Shown piece by piece: positions 26,851 through 38,500 of a stretch of 64,000 nt of DNA (its first letter is position 1; the number at the start of each line of letters is the position of its first letter). The translations under genes and the position numbers were made by a program. Origin of the DNA: Formicarius rufipectus (taxonomy: Eukaryota > Chordata > Aves > Passeriformes > Formicariidae); contig VXAU01001770.1 of NCBI GenBank assembly GCA_013399695.1, positions 416,057 to 480,056 on the forward strand, read 5' to 3'. Under the pieces are notes generated by a model. That model was given only the letters and a program-made list of their open reading frames with translations, was not told where the DNA came from and did not search any database.

Positions 26851-28684
26851 ACAGAGCACAATATAGTAAAAGACCTTGTGAACAACACCATTTACCTGCA
26901 AGTCACCCAACCCGCCCTTCCCAACTCAAAAAAAAAATTACTAATTAAGAAATGACAAGCAACTGGTATTTTAATTTCAGAAAGAGCTGCAAGTACTTTG
27001 CACTTACATGCCTGAAGTATGACACTATTCCTGTGGGATACCTGAGACCACAAAAACCCTTACATTAGGTGCCTCCACAGCAAATAATACCACACATGTC
27101 AACAGGTAACTCCTAACAAACCTGTCAGAACATTGCTTTACCTTTCAATATTAGTATTTATAGAATTTTAACGCTTATTAAGATGCCATCTTCAATTACA
27201 TAGCACCCCCTGTGCACGATCAGAACACGCAGTCCTCTCTGACACAGGAGGAGCAGCAAATGAGGTAAGAGTCTGGAAAAAAAGAAAATGGATATTTCCT
27301 AGTGTTGAAGGTTTGAGAGCAGAACCCAGGCCATCTGATTTCATTCCTGGATCTTTTTATCAAAATCATCAAAATTCATACTCTCTAGCCACATGGATTG
27401 CATCTCCATAATCTCAACTCTCATGTTTGAAAATTCTCAAGCATTTCATTTTACAACTCTGCATTCCCTTGGCATGCTCATTATGTACCATGGGTAACAG
27501 CAATAGATTTCTTCTACATTTTTTTTTTCTTAAAGATCTTGCAAAATTAGAAATAGCAGCTCCAAATTTTATTGAATCATCAGTAGCACGGATCAGTATC
27601 ACTTTAATCCCAAACAGAACTTGTAATGAGATACATTACAAGTATCTTGCCCTTCTCAAGAAGGCACAACCATACCTATTAAAAGTCTGTTCTGCTAGGA
27701 AACTTCCAAATTATTCTTCGTCCTAAAGCGAGCAAAGATCAGTGATTATCAACAACAACTAGTGCTTAAAAACATACAGCTTTGGTATATAAAGTCATCT
27801 ACTTACACAGATTTAAAAAACCCCCTCAAGATTCCCCAATTTAAATGTATAGGTCTCAACTCTAAATCCCGAATTAGCTTCTTTACACCTTTTAAAAATC
27901 GCGTTCCTGTTCAAGATTCAACCTACATAGGCCTCAACCACTTCATATTACAGTGTGCTGTACTGGGATCCAGAGTAAGTGCACCATGCACAGAAGGAAT
28001 ACTAGGGCTCAGAATATTTTATCATATCTGAGAGGCTGACATCAGAGAAGGTTCTGTACTCTCACCTTTCACTCCCCTTACTTAATTCTTTCAAAAGGTT
28101 AAAGAAAGAGAAATAATTTCTGCCCTCGAGGTTTATACCACTTCACCAAAACAGTTCTGCACCATTTCTGAAGGAAAAATTGCCTGGCAGGAATCCTCAC
28201 TGACAGCTCTATCTTACCAGACCAGGGTTATTCAGAAAAGACAGACTCAGAAACAATTTTAAATAAATCTGACACTAGTTTTCAGTAATGACTTGTTTCA
28301 TTAATGAAATTCTTGATGCTTCTTGTTGGTATGGTTGGTTGTTCAAACTGAAATAAATCAGTTTCGCTTTTGCTTTGACAAACTTCAGTATCGCAACTGG
28401 TAAGCAAGAGTCAAGTAAAAAGAGTAATTTGTCAACAATGGACAGATCATCTCAGGGAAGACTTATTTATTTGGTACTACTTTTCTGGAGTTTCTTAAAG
28501 GAAAAAAAAGACAACTTTTCCAGATACTTTATTGACACCTGCTCTCACAAAACCATTCAAGCCAAACATCTGGGTCACAGAATTTCTTCTGGCATTCTGA
28601 ATAGATGAGTGTTAAACCCACTGTAATTGAGTTAGACATCCTCACCTAATTAAAGTATCACAAACAGTAGTAGTCAAGACACAA

Positions 28685-28737
28685 NNNNNNNNNNNNNNNN
28701 NNNNNNNNNNNNNNNNNNNNNNNNNNNNNNNNNNNNN
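28685..28737. other. Assembly gap (53 N)
   Basis: Unsequenced stretch in intron 1. Both flanks are ordinary AT-rich sequence. The reverse frame spanning it is meaningless. Confidence 0.98.
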
Positions 28738-29040
28738 AAGAAGAAACAGATCCTTTACTACCTCATTTTTAAGATAATTCAGATGTTTCAATGGTACACA
28801 TTTGGTGAATTCTTGCATAGCGCACACATGAAAAGTATTTCCTTCTGAATGGAAGCTTGGTATCAGGCAACAATGCAGAATGGAACACAGTAACTAGAGG
28901 GAAGTTTCTGTGGTCTATTTTCCCTACTTGAATTGAATACTGTCATATGACAATGAGTTCTTAGAGGAAAAAATGTTTGTGAGTGATCTCCTTGCATAGA
29001 TAGATGCATTTATTGTCATTATATTGGGACATTATTATCA

Positions 29041-29061
29041 CCATCATCATCATCATCATCT
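29041..29061. repeat. (ATC)n microsatellite
   Basis: Six to seven perfect CAT/ATC units in intron 1. Confidence 0.85.
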
Positions 29062-32000
29062 ATTTTCCCCACCTTATTTGGAGCATTAGGAATTAATGCC
29101 TGCAACTGTGCAGCAAGTCAGTTGTTAATCAGAACCACATTTATCAACAAATACTCAGAGCACATAAATGCACATCTTTTTTCATCCCTTACCACACCTA
29201 AAGATTTGTATATTGCTTATTTTTTTAATACTTTTCTTGTCACATGTTGGAGAAAATTAAAATAAGCCAGTGAGTATAAATAAATATATTTTTAACAAAC
29301 TGGTATCAAATATATCAGTATGAACATTACATAAAAGATAAGCTTGGAAATACCTGAAAACACATGAACTTAAAATGTCTGCTTACTGTGTACAATTAAG
29401 TGTTGTTCAATATCATCATAGTCTTATAGGTTGATTCCCAGTACAATTTTCAGGTTCAAGAACTACCATGCTTACTACAGTACAATATACCATAAAATAT
29501 ACACAAGTTATGTCATGAATGAGTAAACCCCACAGGGACTAGTAACAGCCAACAGATTTTACACAAAGTATAGTCTAAGCATTAGCCAAAAACAAACAAA
29601 CAAAACACATCTTCTCTAACAGACCTAAAAAGTGCAACAGAAGTACATATTGCTATTGTCTTAAGTCTAGAAATAAATGTCACTATAGAATATCATCCAG
29701 TCCTCTTCCTTCCCTCAAAATCCAAGCATTGCTGAAGACTATTTCTGCTGACTACCGAGACTGGTTAGAAGACATACGTAACAAAGCATTAGAAAGCATA
29801 AAAAGATGCTGCAAATATGTTCACATCTTACTGAATTTTAATTTGGAATATTTGTACCACATTAGTTACCAATAATTAAATACTTTACAATGGAAGTGCT
29901 TTCAGAAAGAGATGCATATTTTCAAGGGAAGGAGGAGGAACAATCTTATATTTCTGGGTACCATTTAATTTTTGTTTACAATCTGCTCAAGCCATTCAGT
30001 AACTGTGCAAACTGTGCTAGCTAAAATTTACTTGCTTAGATGTTGTTGCACACTAAAAGAGAAAGGAAAAAGAAAAAGAATCTTCCTTTTTAAAGCAGTC
30101 ATAGAGAAGCAGGGATCCTGAACAACAGGGCAACTTCCAGACATCTTTCGAAAGAAAGAAGAAAGCAGACATTTAAACATTCAAACAACAGCACTTAAGA
30201 CAATATACACTGTATGTCCTACCATAGTTCCTTATTTTGAATCAGGGGAGTGAAAACCAAAAAAAAGCCAAATTATTTCCTTTAACGCCTTTTTAAACTT
30301 GTATCGATACTTTGAAAAGTATTTTTTATTTCTAGTATTCATCTCCAGATATAAACAAAAATGGCTAAATAACAAACAAAACTGCCAGTGTTTAGCCTAA
30401 AAACCACCAGATTGTCCTCAGCTTTAATCCTGTGATTTTAAATCCTGTCAAGATATATTCCTTTCAAGAAACGTCTCTAGTCTTAAAAGACACACTGACA
30501 TCCTCACTGTCACTTTAACACTTTAAGAGTATTAAATTTTAAATGAAAAAACAAGGGAAACACTCATCGTTCTTTAAGCAAATACTACTGCTGGCTCCAG
30601 TTATGCTGAAACATACAGAAAGGTTTTTTTCTGCAATATCACAGTAATCAAGGATTGTTGCTAGGGTGAACGTTTTAGAAACAACAAAAACACACCAAAC
30701 TGACTGCCAGATTATGTAACACGCAAATTCAGTTCCACCTTCAAAACAGCATCAGGTAACATAAAGCCAGACAGCAAAAAGCAGTTCATAGGACTGTAAA
30801 AAAGCCTTCCAAGGACTCTATAAGGAACGAGTCTCTCAAAAGAGCATGTATCAGAACTGCAATGATTTAATACAATCAGTCGAGCTAGATGATGTTTTCC
30901 TTAAAAACAAAAAACCAAACCCACAACTTATTACAAATTCTTTTCATTAAGGGATGAAAAATTTCAATGTCTATATATGTCCCAAACAGTAGAAATAGTA
31001 TGAGCCTGTTGAAAAGTGTTAAAATCCTCCTAGAATTAATAAATCCAAAGTAATTAGCATTACTTTCTGTGATACAATTTCAAGATCATCTTCCAGAATC
31101 TGAGCCTGTAATACAAATTCAACCCAGTTGTGAATCACAAATGAAGTACAAACAGTATTTTCATATATACTGATGAAAGACATTAACAAGTACCTTTATT
31201 TAAAAATTTAGTTCAGCTTCACTTTTCAAATCAACTGTCGAGGATGTTTATAGCATCATAATCTAGACACTGTTAAGCACACAGAATTACTGTATAATCT
31301 GTTTCTTTATAATATTTTTAATTATCCAGGGAAAGAATAAACTACCTGTATTTTTGGGGTAAACCAATTAGCATATGACAGCCTGAATCTGTAAAAATAC
31401 AGTATGTAGAAGCACCTCTGAACATAATTCAAGAGCATTAGCATTTGCTGAAAAAGAAAATGGTCACTTGCAACACAGAGGAAGGCAAATAAGCCTGTAC
31501 AGCAGTGCTCCTACTTTTCCATAGCAGCAACTCAGACTCCATCTTTCATCACCATTTCAACTCAGCCTGTCATCATTCATCCCTACTGAATGGGGACTAT
31601 ACAACATAACAATTATTCTGTTTTACCTAACACTGAAATTCAGTAGCATTTCTATTCAGCAATAAAATCTGCCACCAAACAGGGAAATTTGGTTCAGTGC
31701 TCACTGACCTCCTGCTCTGACATTATTATGTTAAGCTGCATGAACAGCAAATCAACCCATGAGTCCACAAAACTACAAATTCCTTCGTTTAAAAACTGAT
31801 AGCATTCGTGAACACACTGTGTTGATGCTGGCCACACCAACTACAAAACATCACTGAGGGGGAAAAAGAATAAAATTATCTGGAGGTACAGAAATACTTT
31901 CATGCAACTAATAGCTATCTAACAAATACATTAACATCATTACAAGAACAACTCAAAAACTACCAATGAAGATTCATCTGTAGCAATCAGAATTGTATAA

Positions 32001-35000
32001 GGCTGCCTTCCATATGTTCATGATCTAGAAGAAACATAGCAGTCCTTATTGAAGCTTTTTAATTAATCTTTCCCATCCCCACTGAGAATTTATCATCATT
32101 AACCAAGGTCAAATTCTAGACACCACATATATTTAGATACTAGTACATAAAATGAAGTTTTACAAACAAATAATGATGCTCAATTACCAGAACATTCATG
32201 GTAGCCACAATGACACAAAATGCATTGCAAAGAACCCGTATTCACTCTTATATGACAAAAGATCTGTAAATGAGCTCAAGGCCACCAATATCATCAATAA
32301 TACTGATAAAATTAAACACAGTGAATTTTTAATATATGATGAATTTCAATTGGTAGATCAGTCCTACTTTCATAAATGTTTTATCTGGAATTTCAATCAT
32401 ATCTCCCAACCATTTAAAATGACACGCTTGTGCTGTGTGCAAAAGCAACCAGAAAGAAATGACGACTCTGGCTTCACCAAAAATGCTTTCAAAAAAAGTA
32501 AAGCAACTGAGAAACATTTTTCTTATTTTATTTCTGATGTTCTAATAACAAAAGTAAAAAAGACTTAAAATCTATTCTTTGAGAAAAAGCACTGTTTATT
32601 TTGCTTTGTAAGGGTATCCACAATTAGTTCTACAACTGAATAAACTCAAACCAAATACTGTATGTAAGCTTTCCTTTTTCATATTAAGTAAATGTTAATA
32701 ATATTTCGGATATCCTCTTAAGTTGCAGTAACAGCAACCCTCCTCCACTCCATGAACGTATAATTAAGAATCACCTCAGTGTAATTTGTTAGGATAATGA
32801 AATAGATACTCATGAGCAATAAACAGCACCATTTTAACACTGGTAACCACAATACAGTTACATCAAACAAACACATCGTCTGTTTCAGGGATTCTTCATC
32901 TGTAAATTTCATTAAATTTTATTTTCTTTTTTATTTTCAATATATTTAGAATCAACTTTAATATACTGATCTCTGAACAGTTTATGCCATATTAAAAACA
33001 TTACTGGTATTCTGATATTTCAGAGGTATCTTTAGCAATGGCATAGGTTAAGGAGAAGTGATGATTGCGAATCTGTGACAAAATTCTCGAAGTAAATAGA
33101 CAAAAATGAACCTTGGAGTTGATTTCTATTTGTCTTCACTGTAACCTGTATTTTACAATGGGTAACATTTTCAGATGCCTCATTAGTCATGACCGACTTC
33201 CTTCTGCACCACGTTAATGTCTTGCATAAGGCAGTATTGTTCAATAAAATGTAAATTATTCCGAATGGATTAACATACCGTCTTGAAAACACGTTCATAA
33301 TAATGAATTTGATTTTCAGTATTTTATTTTTGAGTCAGTACTTCTGGAACGGAATATTTTCTGCATAAAAGGTTTCCTTTTTAGATGGTACAGTGAGAAG
33401 ATACTTCTTAGTTAATGGTCCTTTATAAGAAAAGGACAAACATAAACCATAAAAATAAGCCTTCTTGGCGCTCCCTCCCCGTCCCCCTTTACAGTGCCTT
33501 TCCATGCCCGCAGCCACAAGCCCTCTTTCCACTGCCCTCTCCGATAAACCTGCCGGCCTGGTCTGCTCTCCCTCCCTTCCCATGCAGGTCTGATCTGCGA
33601 GGCAGCTGAATGCAGACACTGTACTGCACTGTGAATGGACAGCCAGGTATTTTATGAATGGAGCGGATCACGTGCTCCCAGCACCTCCCCGAGCAGATAT
33701 TTCCCACATAACTGTGTCAACAAGCAGCGAACAGCACATATTTAATACAGCAGGTCCTGGAGACCTTCCGCCGCCGGCCGCGGGCCGCAGGCCGGCCCTC
33801 GGCGCGGGAGCAGCGGCTCGGGGCGCTCCGCAGGGCCGGTTCCGCCGCAGGTCAGCGGTGGTGACAGCAATTCTTTTTTGCAAATTCTTTTTTTATGAAT
33901 GGAGATTGTGGTATGCAAATGAGAGCGATTCACAAAAAAAGGAAACATGGCGGCCGCGGCTCTGGGCCCCGCAGGCGCCGCGGCGGCTCCCCCCGGCCCG
34001 CTCGGCGCCGCGGGCGGCAGCGCCCCGAGCCCCCGGCCCCGCTCCCGACGGGGTTCGGCCCGTGCCGCTCCCCCGGGACCCCACTGCCGCATGTGGGGAG
34101 CGCACGGGAAGCTACGCAGGCTTTGCTCGGCTGAAGGCAGAGAAACGGGAAATCCATTTTTCCTGCCGGAGGAGCCCCGTCCGCACGGTGCCAGTCAGCC
34201 CTGCTGCTCCCCTGCCCCTCACCGCTACCTACAGACACAGCGAGCGCAGCGCTCCCTCCCTCCCCACCGCCATGGCCGCAGCCGTCATCGCATCATTCAT
34301 AAAATCAGCTCGAACAAACACCGACATCGCAAAGCCTAACGCCACGGGTCGGAGACCGCAGCGATCAGCCTTAAACTTCTCGATCACAAAAGAAGTTTCA
34401 AAATACTTTATATTCCTTTTCCAATGTCATAAAGAACTCGGATGTTTTCTGACAAATATTAATCGCCCCCGACCCAAAATGTGTTTCCAAGACAGATTAA
34501 ATTCAGCGGCATACAGCCGCGCACACACACAGAGTCTCCTGGATTTCCTCCAAATCACTCACAGTAAAAATATTGAGATCCCTGAACTGTCCCTTTCCTC
34601 TCTGTGGTGGAAAAAAAAAAAAAGTCCCAAATGCAAGTCAAAAGGGAAAAAGAAAAGGGCTTTAGGGTAGGTTTAAGCTGTATTTACACTGACTGACTCA
34701 TCCAATTAAAATTCAGGAGCAGTTTCCTGCAGGATGAAGCTCCCACACACTAGTTTCCATGTGAAATATCTACAAGTAATAGGATATTATCTGAGGTCGT
34801 ACGTGCCGATACCTCTCCGGGCATTCCAAACCCACCCTCCCTCTTCAAGACACCATCGTTATCTGCAAGGTTTTCTGTCGGGCTTTAAACTAAACCAAGC
34901 TTTTCTGGCCGTCGGCTCGCAATCCTTCCAAACTAAGCTCCTTCACAAAGACGGAGCTTCTGGGCTTCCATGTACGCGAGCAGAAATGCGCAGTCCGCGC

Positions 35001-35120
35001 AGGGGGAGCACAGGACACGTACGTGCGCGGGAAGAGGCCCCGCGGGGCGCGGAGCCGAAGGGACGCGCCGAGCCCCATCCCAATCCCGGTGCGGAGGGGA
35101 GGTGGGGCACGGCCACTTAC

Positions 35121-35152
35121 TCGTTGTTAGAAGTCGCCGTCTCTTCGCTCAT
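35121..35152 (-). CDS. SPRED1: SPRED1 coding exon 1 (start codon to first donor)
   Basis: This is 32 nt of coding sequence: ATG at 35152-35150, then MSEETATSNN and the first two bases (GA) of codon 11. It is followed by a consensus donor GTAAGT (minus strand, 35120-35115). Joined to exon 2, the reading is MSEETATSNNDNSYARVR, which matches the vertebrate SPRED1 N terminus. As I recall the mammalian protein, residue 9 there is Asp rather than Asn. The start context is favourable, with A at -3 and G-rich sequence just upstream. The exon lies inside a CpG island, as expected for a broadly expressed first exon. The open reading of the other strand through this region is a GC-rich shadow. Confidence 0.95.
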
Positions 35153-35159
35153 TTTCTCC

Positions 35160-35237
35160 TCACCACGATCCGACAGGCACAGGGAGCAGCACCGACGCAG
35201 CCAGGGCGCAGCCAGAACTCACCAGAAACTTCACCAT
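35160..35237 (-). CDS. Upstream ORF (25 codons) in the SPRED1 leader
   Basis: The ORF starts ATG at 35237 in an ideal context (AACAATGG: A at -3, G at +4), begins MVKFLVSSGC, and is hydrophobic towards its C terminus (ASVLLPVPVG). It stops at TGA (35162-35160), 7 nt before the SPRED1 ATG at 35152. It is in a different frame from SPRED1. If the leader is transcribed as expected, most scanning ribosomes should initiate here, and the short spacer would make reinitiation inefficient. This suggests translational repression of SPRED1. The peptide itself resembles nothing I recognise and may have no function. Whether the uORF is in the mature mRNA depends on the start site and on use of the donor inside it. 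Confidence 0.5.
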   Translation of the reverse strand: MVKFLVSSGCALAASVLLPVPVGSW

Positions 35238-35467
35238 TGTTACCCACCCCGGTCTGCCGCCCCCGGCCAGGGCACGAGCCGTGCGGTGAAGTGAGGGCGA
35301 GCAGGGGAAAAGGGGGAGGAGAGCGATCTTTATCCTGGAAACACGAAATCCTGTTGTCCGGCGGTGCAGCGTATTTCCCGTCTTTGGAGATGATGATGGT
35401 GGTGATGGTGGTAGTGGTACAAACAGCAGCAACAACCACGGATCTTCTGCTCTTCAGCTGCTCCCGG

Positions 35468-35551
35468 TTAAAGGGGGACAGAGTTGTAGAAATAAGGGAG
35501 GGCTCCGTGCCGCAAAAAACTGCACCGCACCGTCCTCCCGCTGCAGCTCAT
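35468..35551 (-). CDS. Possible second upstream ORF (27 codons)
   Basis: ATG at 35551 has a moderate context (G at -3, A at +4). The ORF begins MSCSGRTVRC and ends at TAA (35470-35468). It lies 230 nt upstream of the next uORF. It matters only if transcription starts above 35551, which I cannot determine. No homology is recognised. Confidence 0.25.
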   Translation of the reverse strand: MSCSGRTVRCSFLRHGALPYFYNSVPL

Positions 35552-38500
35552 CTCCCGCTGCAGCCGCCTTCGCTGCTGCCCCCCTCCTCCTCCTCCTTCT
35601 CCTCCTCCTGCTGCTGCTCGGCCGCCTCCTTCCCTGCCCGCCCGCCTCCCGCGCACAGCCGGGGCAGGCGGCGGCAGAAATTCCTCCAGACACCGGAGCC
35701 GCCACAGGCCGGGCAGGCGGGGAGGGAAGGGGGGAAGAGGAAAAGGGGGGGCAAAGAGGCTCAGCAGGGCTCTCCCACCCCCGCTAAAGGGACGCCGAGC
35801 ACTGCGGAGGGAGAACGCGCCGGCCCCAAGTAGAAGGCTGGTGACGGGGGGGAGGGAGGCGTTTTAAACCAGCCTGGGGGTGGGAAGGGGGGGGACGGCG
35901 GAGAGCGAGGATGCGTCACGGCTGTTTGTGTGAGGAGAGGCGCGGGGGGGGAGGGGGAGCGAGGCTGCCAGGGCGAGAGAGGATCCCTTGGCTGCAGGAC
36001 GAGGGGGAGAGGACGGAGAAAGCCCGCGGGGAAGTTCAGCGGAGGCGCTTCCTCCCTGGCAGCAACTCCATTAGCGGCCGCTGCCACCGTCTCGGCTCCT
36101 CACGACCGCCCCCGCCTCCTCCTCACAGGAAAACTGGGCGGAAGCGTTGACTTCAGGCTCCTTCCGCCGCCACAGCTTGATCCAAAATAACCACGGGAGA
36201 AAGGGGAGGGGGAAAGAGGAGGCGGGAGCGGAGGGAAGAGCGAGGAGAGCAAAGTAACCCCCTTGACCTGCGGCCGTCGCCGCCCTGCCCGCGGCGTCCG
36301 GCGCTGCCCGACGCTCGAGTTTCCTGAAAGTAGTTCCCTCCCCCCGGCGCTGCCTCACGCGCCCCCCGAAGAGCGGCCTCCGCACATGCACGCACGGCGC
36401 CGCCGCGGAGGGATACGCGCGCTGCCCCCGCGCCGCGCTGCTCCCCGCTCCGAAGGCAAGGGGCCTTCGCTCCTGGCCCCGCCGGCCCGGCCCGGGGCGG
36501 GCGCGCTGGGACGGCGTCCACGGCGGGCCCTGCCCTACCTCGCCCTGCTCTGCCCGGCGCGGGACTGCGCAGACCCTCGGGCCGCCGCCGTTGGCCGGGA
36601 AGAGCGTCCCGGGGAGTAGTGGGAGGGAGCGGGCCTCCGGCGGCGAGGGGCGCGGCCCGGCCGCCCGTAGCGACATGAGGTTCGGGGCGTGCGTGGCGGA
36701 GCGCTGCGTTCTCCTCCCGCGGTCCGGGTTCCCACTCTTTTCCTACTTCTTTAACCGAAGTGAATGCAGCTGCTACGTGCGCGGGGTTCTGGTGCAGTGG
36801 GACCCCCTGCCCCAGAGCTACCAGCAGCGTCTCCCCCCCGGGCCCTCGGCCCCCGCACCCCGCCGTAGCGCGGCGTGGGGCGGCAGGGCTGGCGAACGGG
36901 GAGAGTGGCCACGACAGCCTGGACCTGCGCTGCTTTAAGCAGTGCTGTGCGAGGCTGTCACTACCTTACGCCTTCGAAGATGTGGAGAAGCAGGGCCCTT
37001 TTTATAGTCATTTCCTAAGCTCTGTAAATCTGCGATTCTAAGTGGGCACGGGAAGGTGTGTGTAAACCCAAGCTGACCATTTGCTAAATGCACATTGAAA
37101 TGGAAGCACTTGTAGTTGATCCAGGTGAAGCAGTGAAATCAAGAAGCAGCAGAAACCAACCCCAGGTCCCTTTTCAAGAACTTAGGTGGTGAATATGCTG
37201 CTTGATCTGATGAAAAAGTGGAACAGTGCTGCAAACCCCGAGGACTCAAAAATCATGACTCAGACCATCAAGTAAATTAGGTTATAATAAAAGATTGTAC
37301 TGTGGTTTTGTCTGTCGGTTGGATTTTGATTTCTCCCTGCTTAGTCTTTGTATGTGTACTTGCCAACTGATACTTCATTGTCAGAAATTCACGGAGAACC
37401 AAAACCAGCAGTGCTACTGTAAGAGACACCACTTTCCCAATGCATGTTTTTTATCCTCAGCTTGTGTTCTTCCTCACTTTTCACAGCTGCTCTCTCAGAG
37501 CTTCTCTGTAATCTCATTTTGTTTTTTTCCTGTAACTGGAGGGGTTTTTTCCCAAATGTGGTGATGCCATAGGAACGGTGATGAGTGTTTTCTCTTCCTG
37601 TTTAAAAAAGATGGGGCAAGCTCCCCTGGTAATAATAATGTGTCTGATTCCCACACTACTGTTGGCTGACTTTTTCTCAAGAAAGGTAGAAACAGGAACA
37701 TGAGAAATGAGAAGGAATTTTCACTGTTTCAAGGGAACCTTGAGTGCCTCACATCATTGAAGGCCAGACTATAAACTTGCAGCATCCATTTGGATGCACA
37801 GAAGCATGGCAGTATTGCGTTTCTGAAGGGTGTTTAAGGAAGTTGTTTGGGTTTGCTAAGCGTATACAGTTTCAGCCAGGTTATTTTGCAAGCAGTTACT
37901 TAGAGTATTTTAAACATCAGTCTATTTTAATCTCATCTATCAGGCAGAGAAAGGCATGTTTCATTTCTACATGGTTCACGTTTGTTGCAATATTCCTATG
38001 GATCGAAATTCCATGTTTCCATACAAGTATTCTACCATAAACATAATGGAACTATTACAGTAAACTGCTATCATGTTTTCTTTGATAAAAATGCTGTAAA
38101 CATGTTTCAAACAGCACACATCTCAAAGCTGCAGCAATAAAGCTTCCTTCCATGTGTGGGAGGCTTTGGGAGGAAAATTTCCAATTTTGTAAATTTTTTT
38201 TCTACAAGAGTACACTGAAAGATGGAACAGTTATTAATGGCACAATCTCAGATACTAAAAATACATTTCAAAACCAATTTTATGTAGTTTTACAATTAAC
38301 ATGAATCAAAAGTGTTTAGAAACTCAGCTGTGGCCACAATACAATATTCTATTTAGCAATAAGAATCCTTTCAGAGAACTTCCTGTCTTGTGACTGGCAG
38401 ATAATGTGACTTCCTGCTAATTTATTTCTGATTTTCTTCTGGCTTCAAAGGTGAACTATTTAACATTCTATAAATTGATGTTTTGATTAAGATATGTTGG

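Larger units (their letters stand above)
1603..35120 (-). other. SPRED1: SPRED1 intron 1 (33.5 kb)
   Basis: This is a single intron of 33,518 bp between coding exons 1 and 2, phase 2, GT-AG. A very long first intron is also the arrangement in mammalian SPRED1. It is mostly AT-rich. It contains CR1 fragments (5812-6452, 11541-11801), a tRNA-derived SINE (26610-26850), a possible ancient LINE piece near 9822-9920, simple repeats and two N gaps. The segment 33760-35120 belongs to the CpG island. I found no exon of a nested gene: the other open frames are short and lack recognisable domains. Regions such as 12-23 kb and 29-33.6 kb hold nothing I can identify beyond AT-rich intronic sequence. Confidence 0.85.
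35153..35560 (-). other. SPRED1: Probable SPRED1 5' untranslated leader
   Basis: This is the region immediately upstream of the SPRED1 ATG on the minus strand. No in-frame ATG extends the protein, and the family start is at 35152, so this is leader or promoter. The right boundary is unknown. It includes a run of CAC/ATC-type triplets (35389-35420) and (CTC/CTG)n triplets just above it (35578-35617). Only two ATGs occur on the minus strand between 35153 and 35551, each opening a short upstream ORF. A consensus donor (CTG|GTGAGT, junction at 35223/35222) lies within the leader and could give an alternative transcript that skips the ATG. Confidence 0.6.
1..35700 (-). other. SPRED1: SPRED1 gene, 5' part (exons 1-2, introns 1-2)
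   Basis: The gene is read from right to left and runs off the left edge, so only its 5' end is here. SPRED1 is a membrane-associated negative regulator of Ras-MAPK signalling. In mammals its EVH1 domain binds neurofibromin and brings that Ras-GAP to the membrane, a central region binds KIT, and a C-terminal Sprouty domain gives membrane targeting. Only the first 69 of about 440 codons are present. The identification rests on joining exons 1 and 2 in frame across consensus splice sites, which gives a near-perfect match to the known N terminus. The phase-2 first intron and the split codon 11 join correctly. The upstream limit is approximate because no transcription start is visible. Confidence 0.93.
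33760..36950 (-). promoter_or_regulatory. SPRED1: CpG island / SPRED1 promoter region
   Basis: This block is rich in CpG and GC and stands out from AT-rich DNA on both sides. It covers SPRED1 exon 1, the leader and about 1.5 kb upstream. It is bimodal: a very GC-rich part at 33.76-34.1 kb inside intron 1, a more mixed part at 34.3-34.95 kb, and the main island at 34.97-36.95 kb. Several GC boxes are present (for example GGGCGG near 36130). A CRE-like half site (GCGTCACG) lies near 35913, and polypurine/polypyrimidine tracts near 35575-35610. I see no clear TATA box at a fixed distance from the ATG, so dispersed initiation is likely. The island may also drive divergent transcription to the right, but the sequence does not show this. 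Confidence 0.85.

Noticed and set aside
26677..26955. 92-codon frame with Ala/Thr/Glu-rich sequence
   Set aside because: It overlaps the tRNA-derived SINE and its right flank. The composition comes from the SINE body.
33654..34670. 338-codon plus-strand open frame through the CpG island
   Set aside because: Its length follows from GC-rich composition with few stops. It is rich in Ala/Pro/Arg, has no recognisable domain and lies antisense in SPRED1 intron 1. The shorter frames with good start contexts inside it are noted as a finding only.
35149..35439. 96-codon minus-strand frame overlapping the SPRED1 ATG (stop and start share ATGA)
   Set aside because: Its apparent first codon is GTG, not ATG. 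There is no ATG in this frame, so it is not a credible uORF.
34970..35833. 287-codon plus-strand open frame over SPRED1 exon 1
   Set aside because: It is antisense to the confirmed first exon and leader, of low complexity, and has no homology I recognise.
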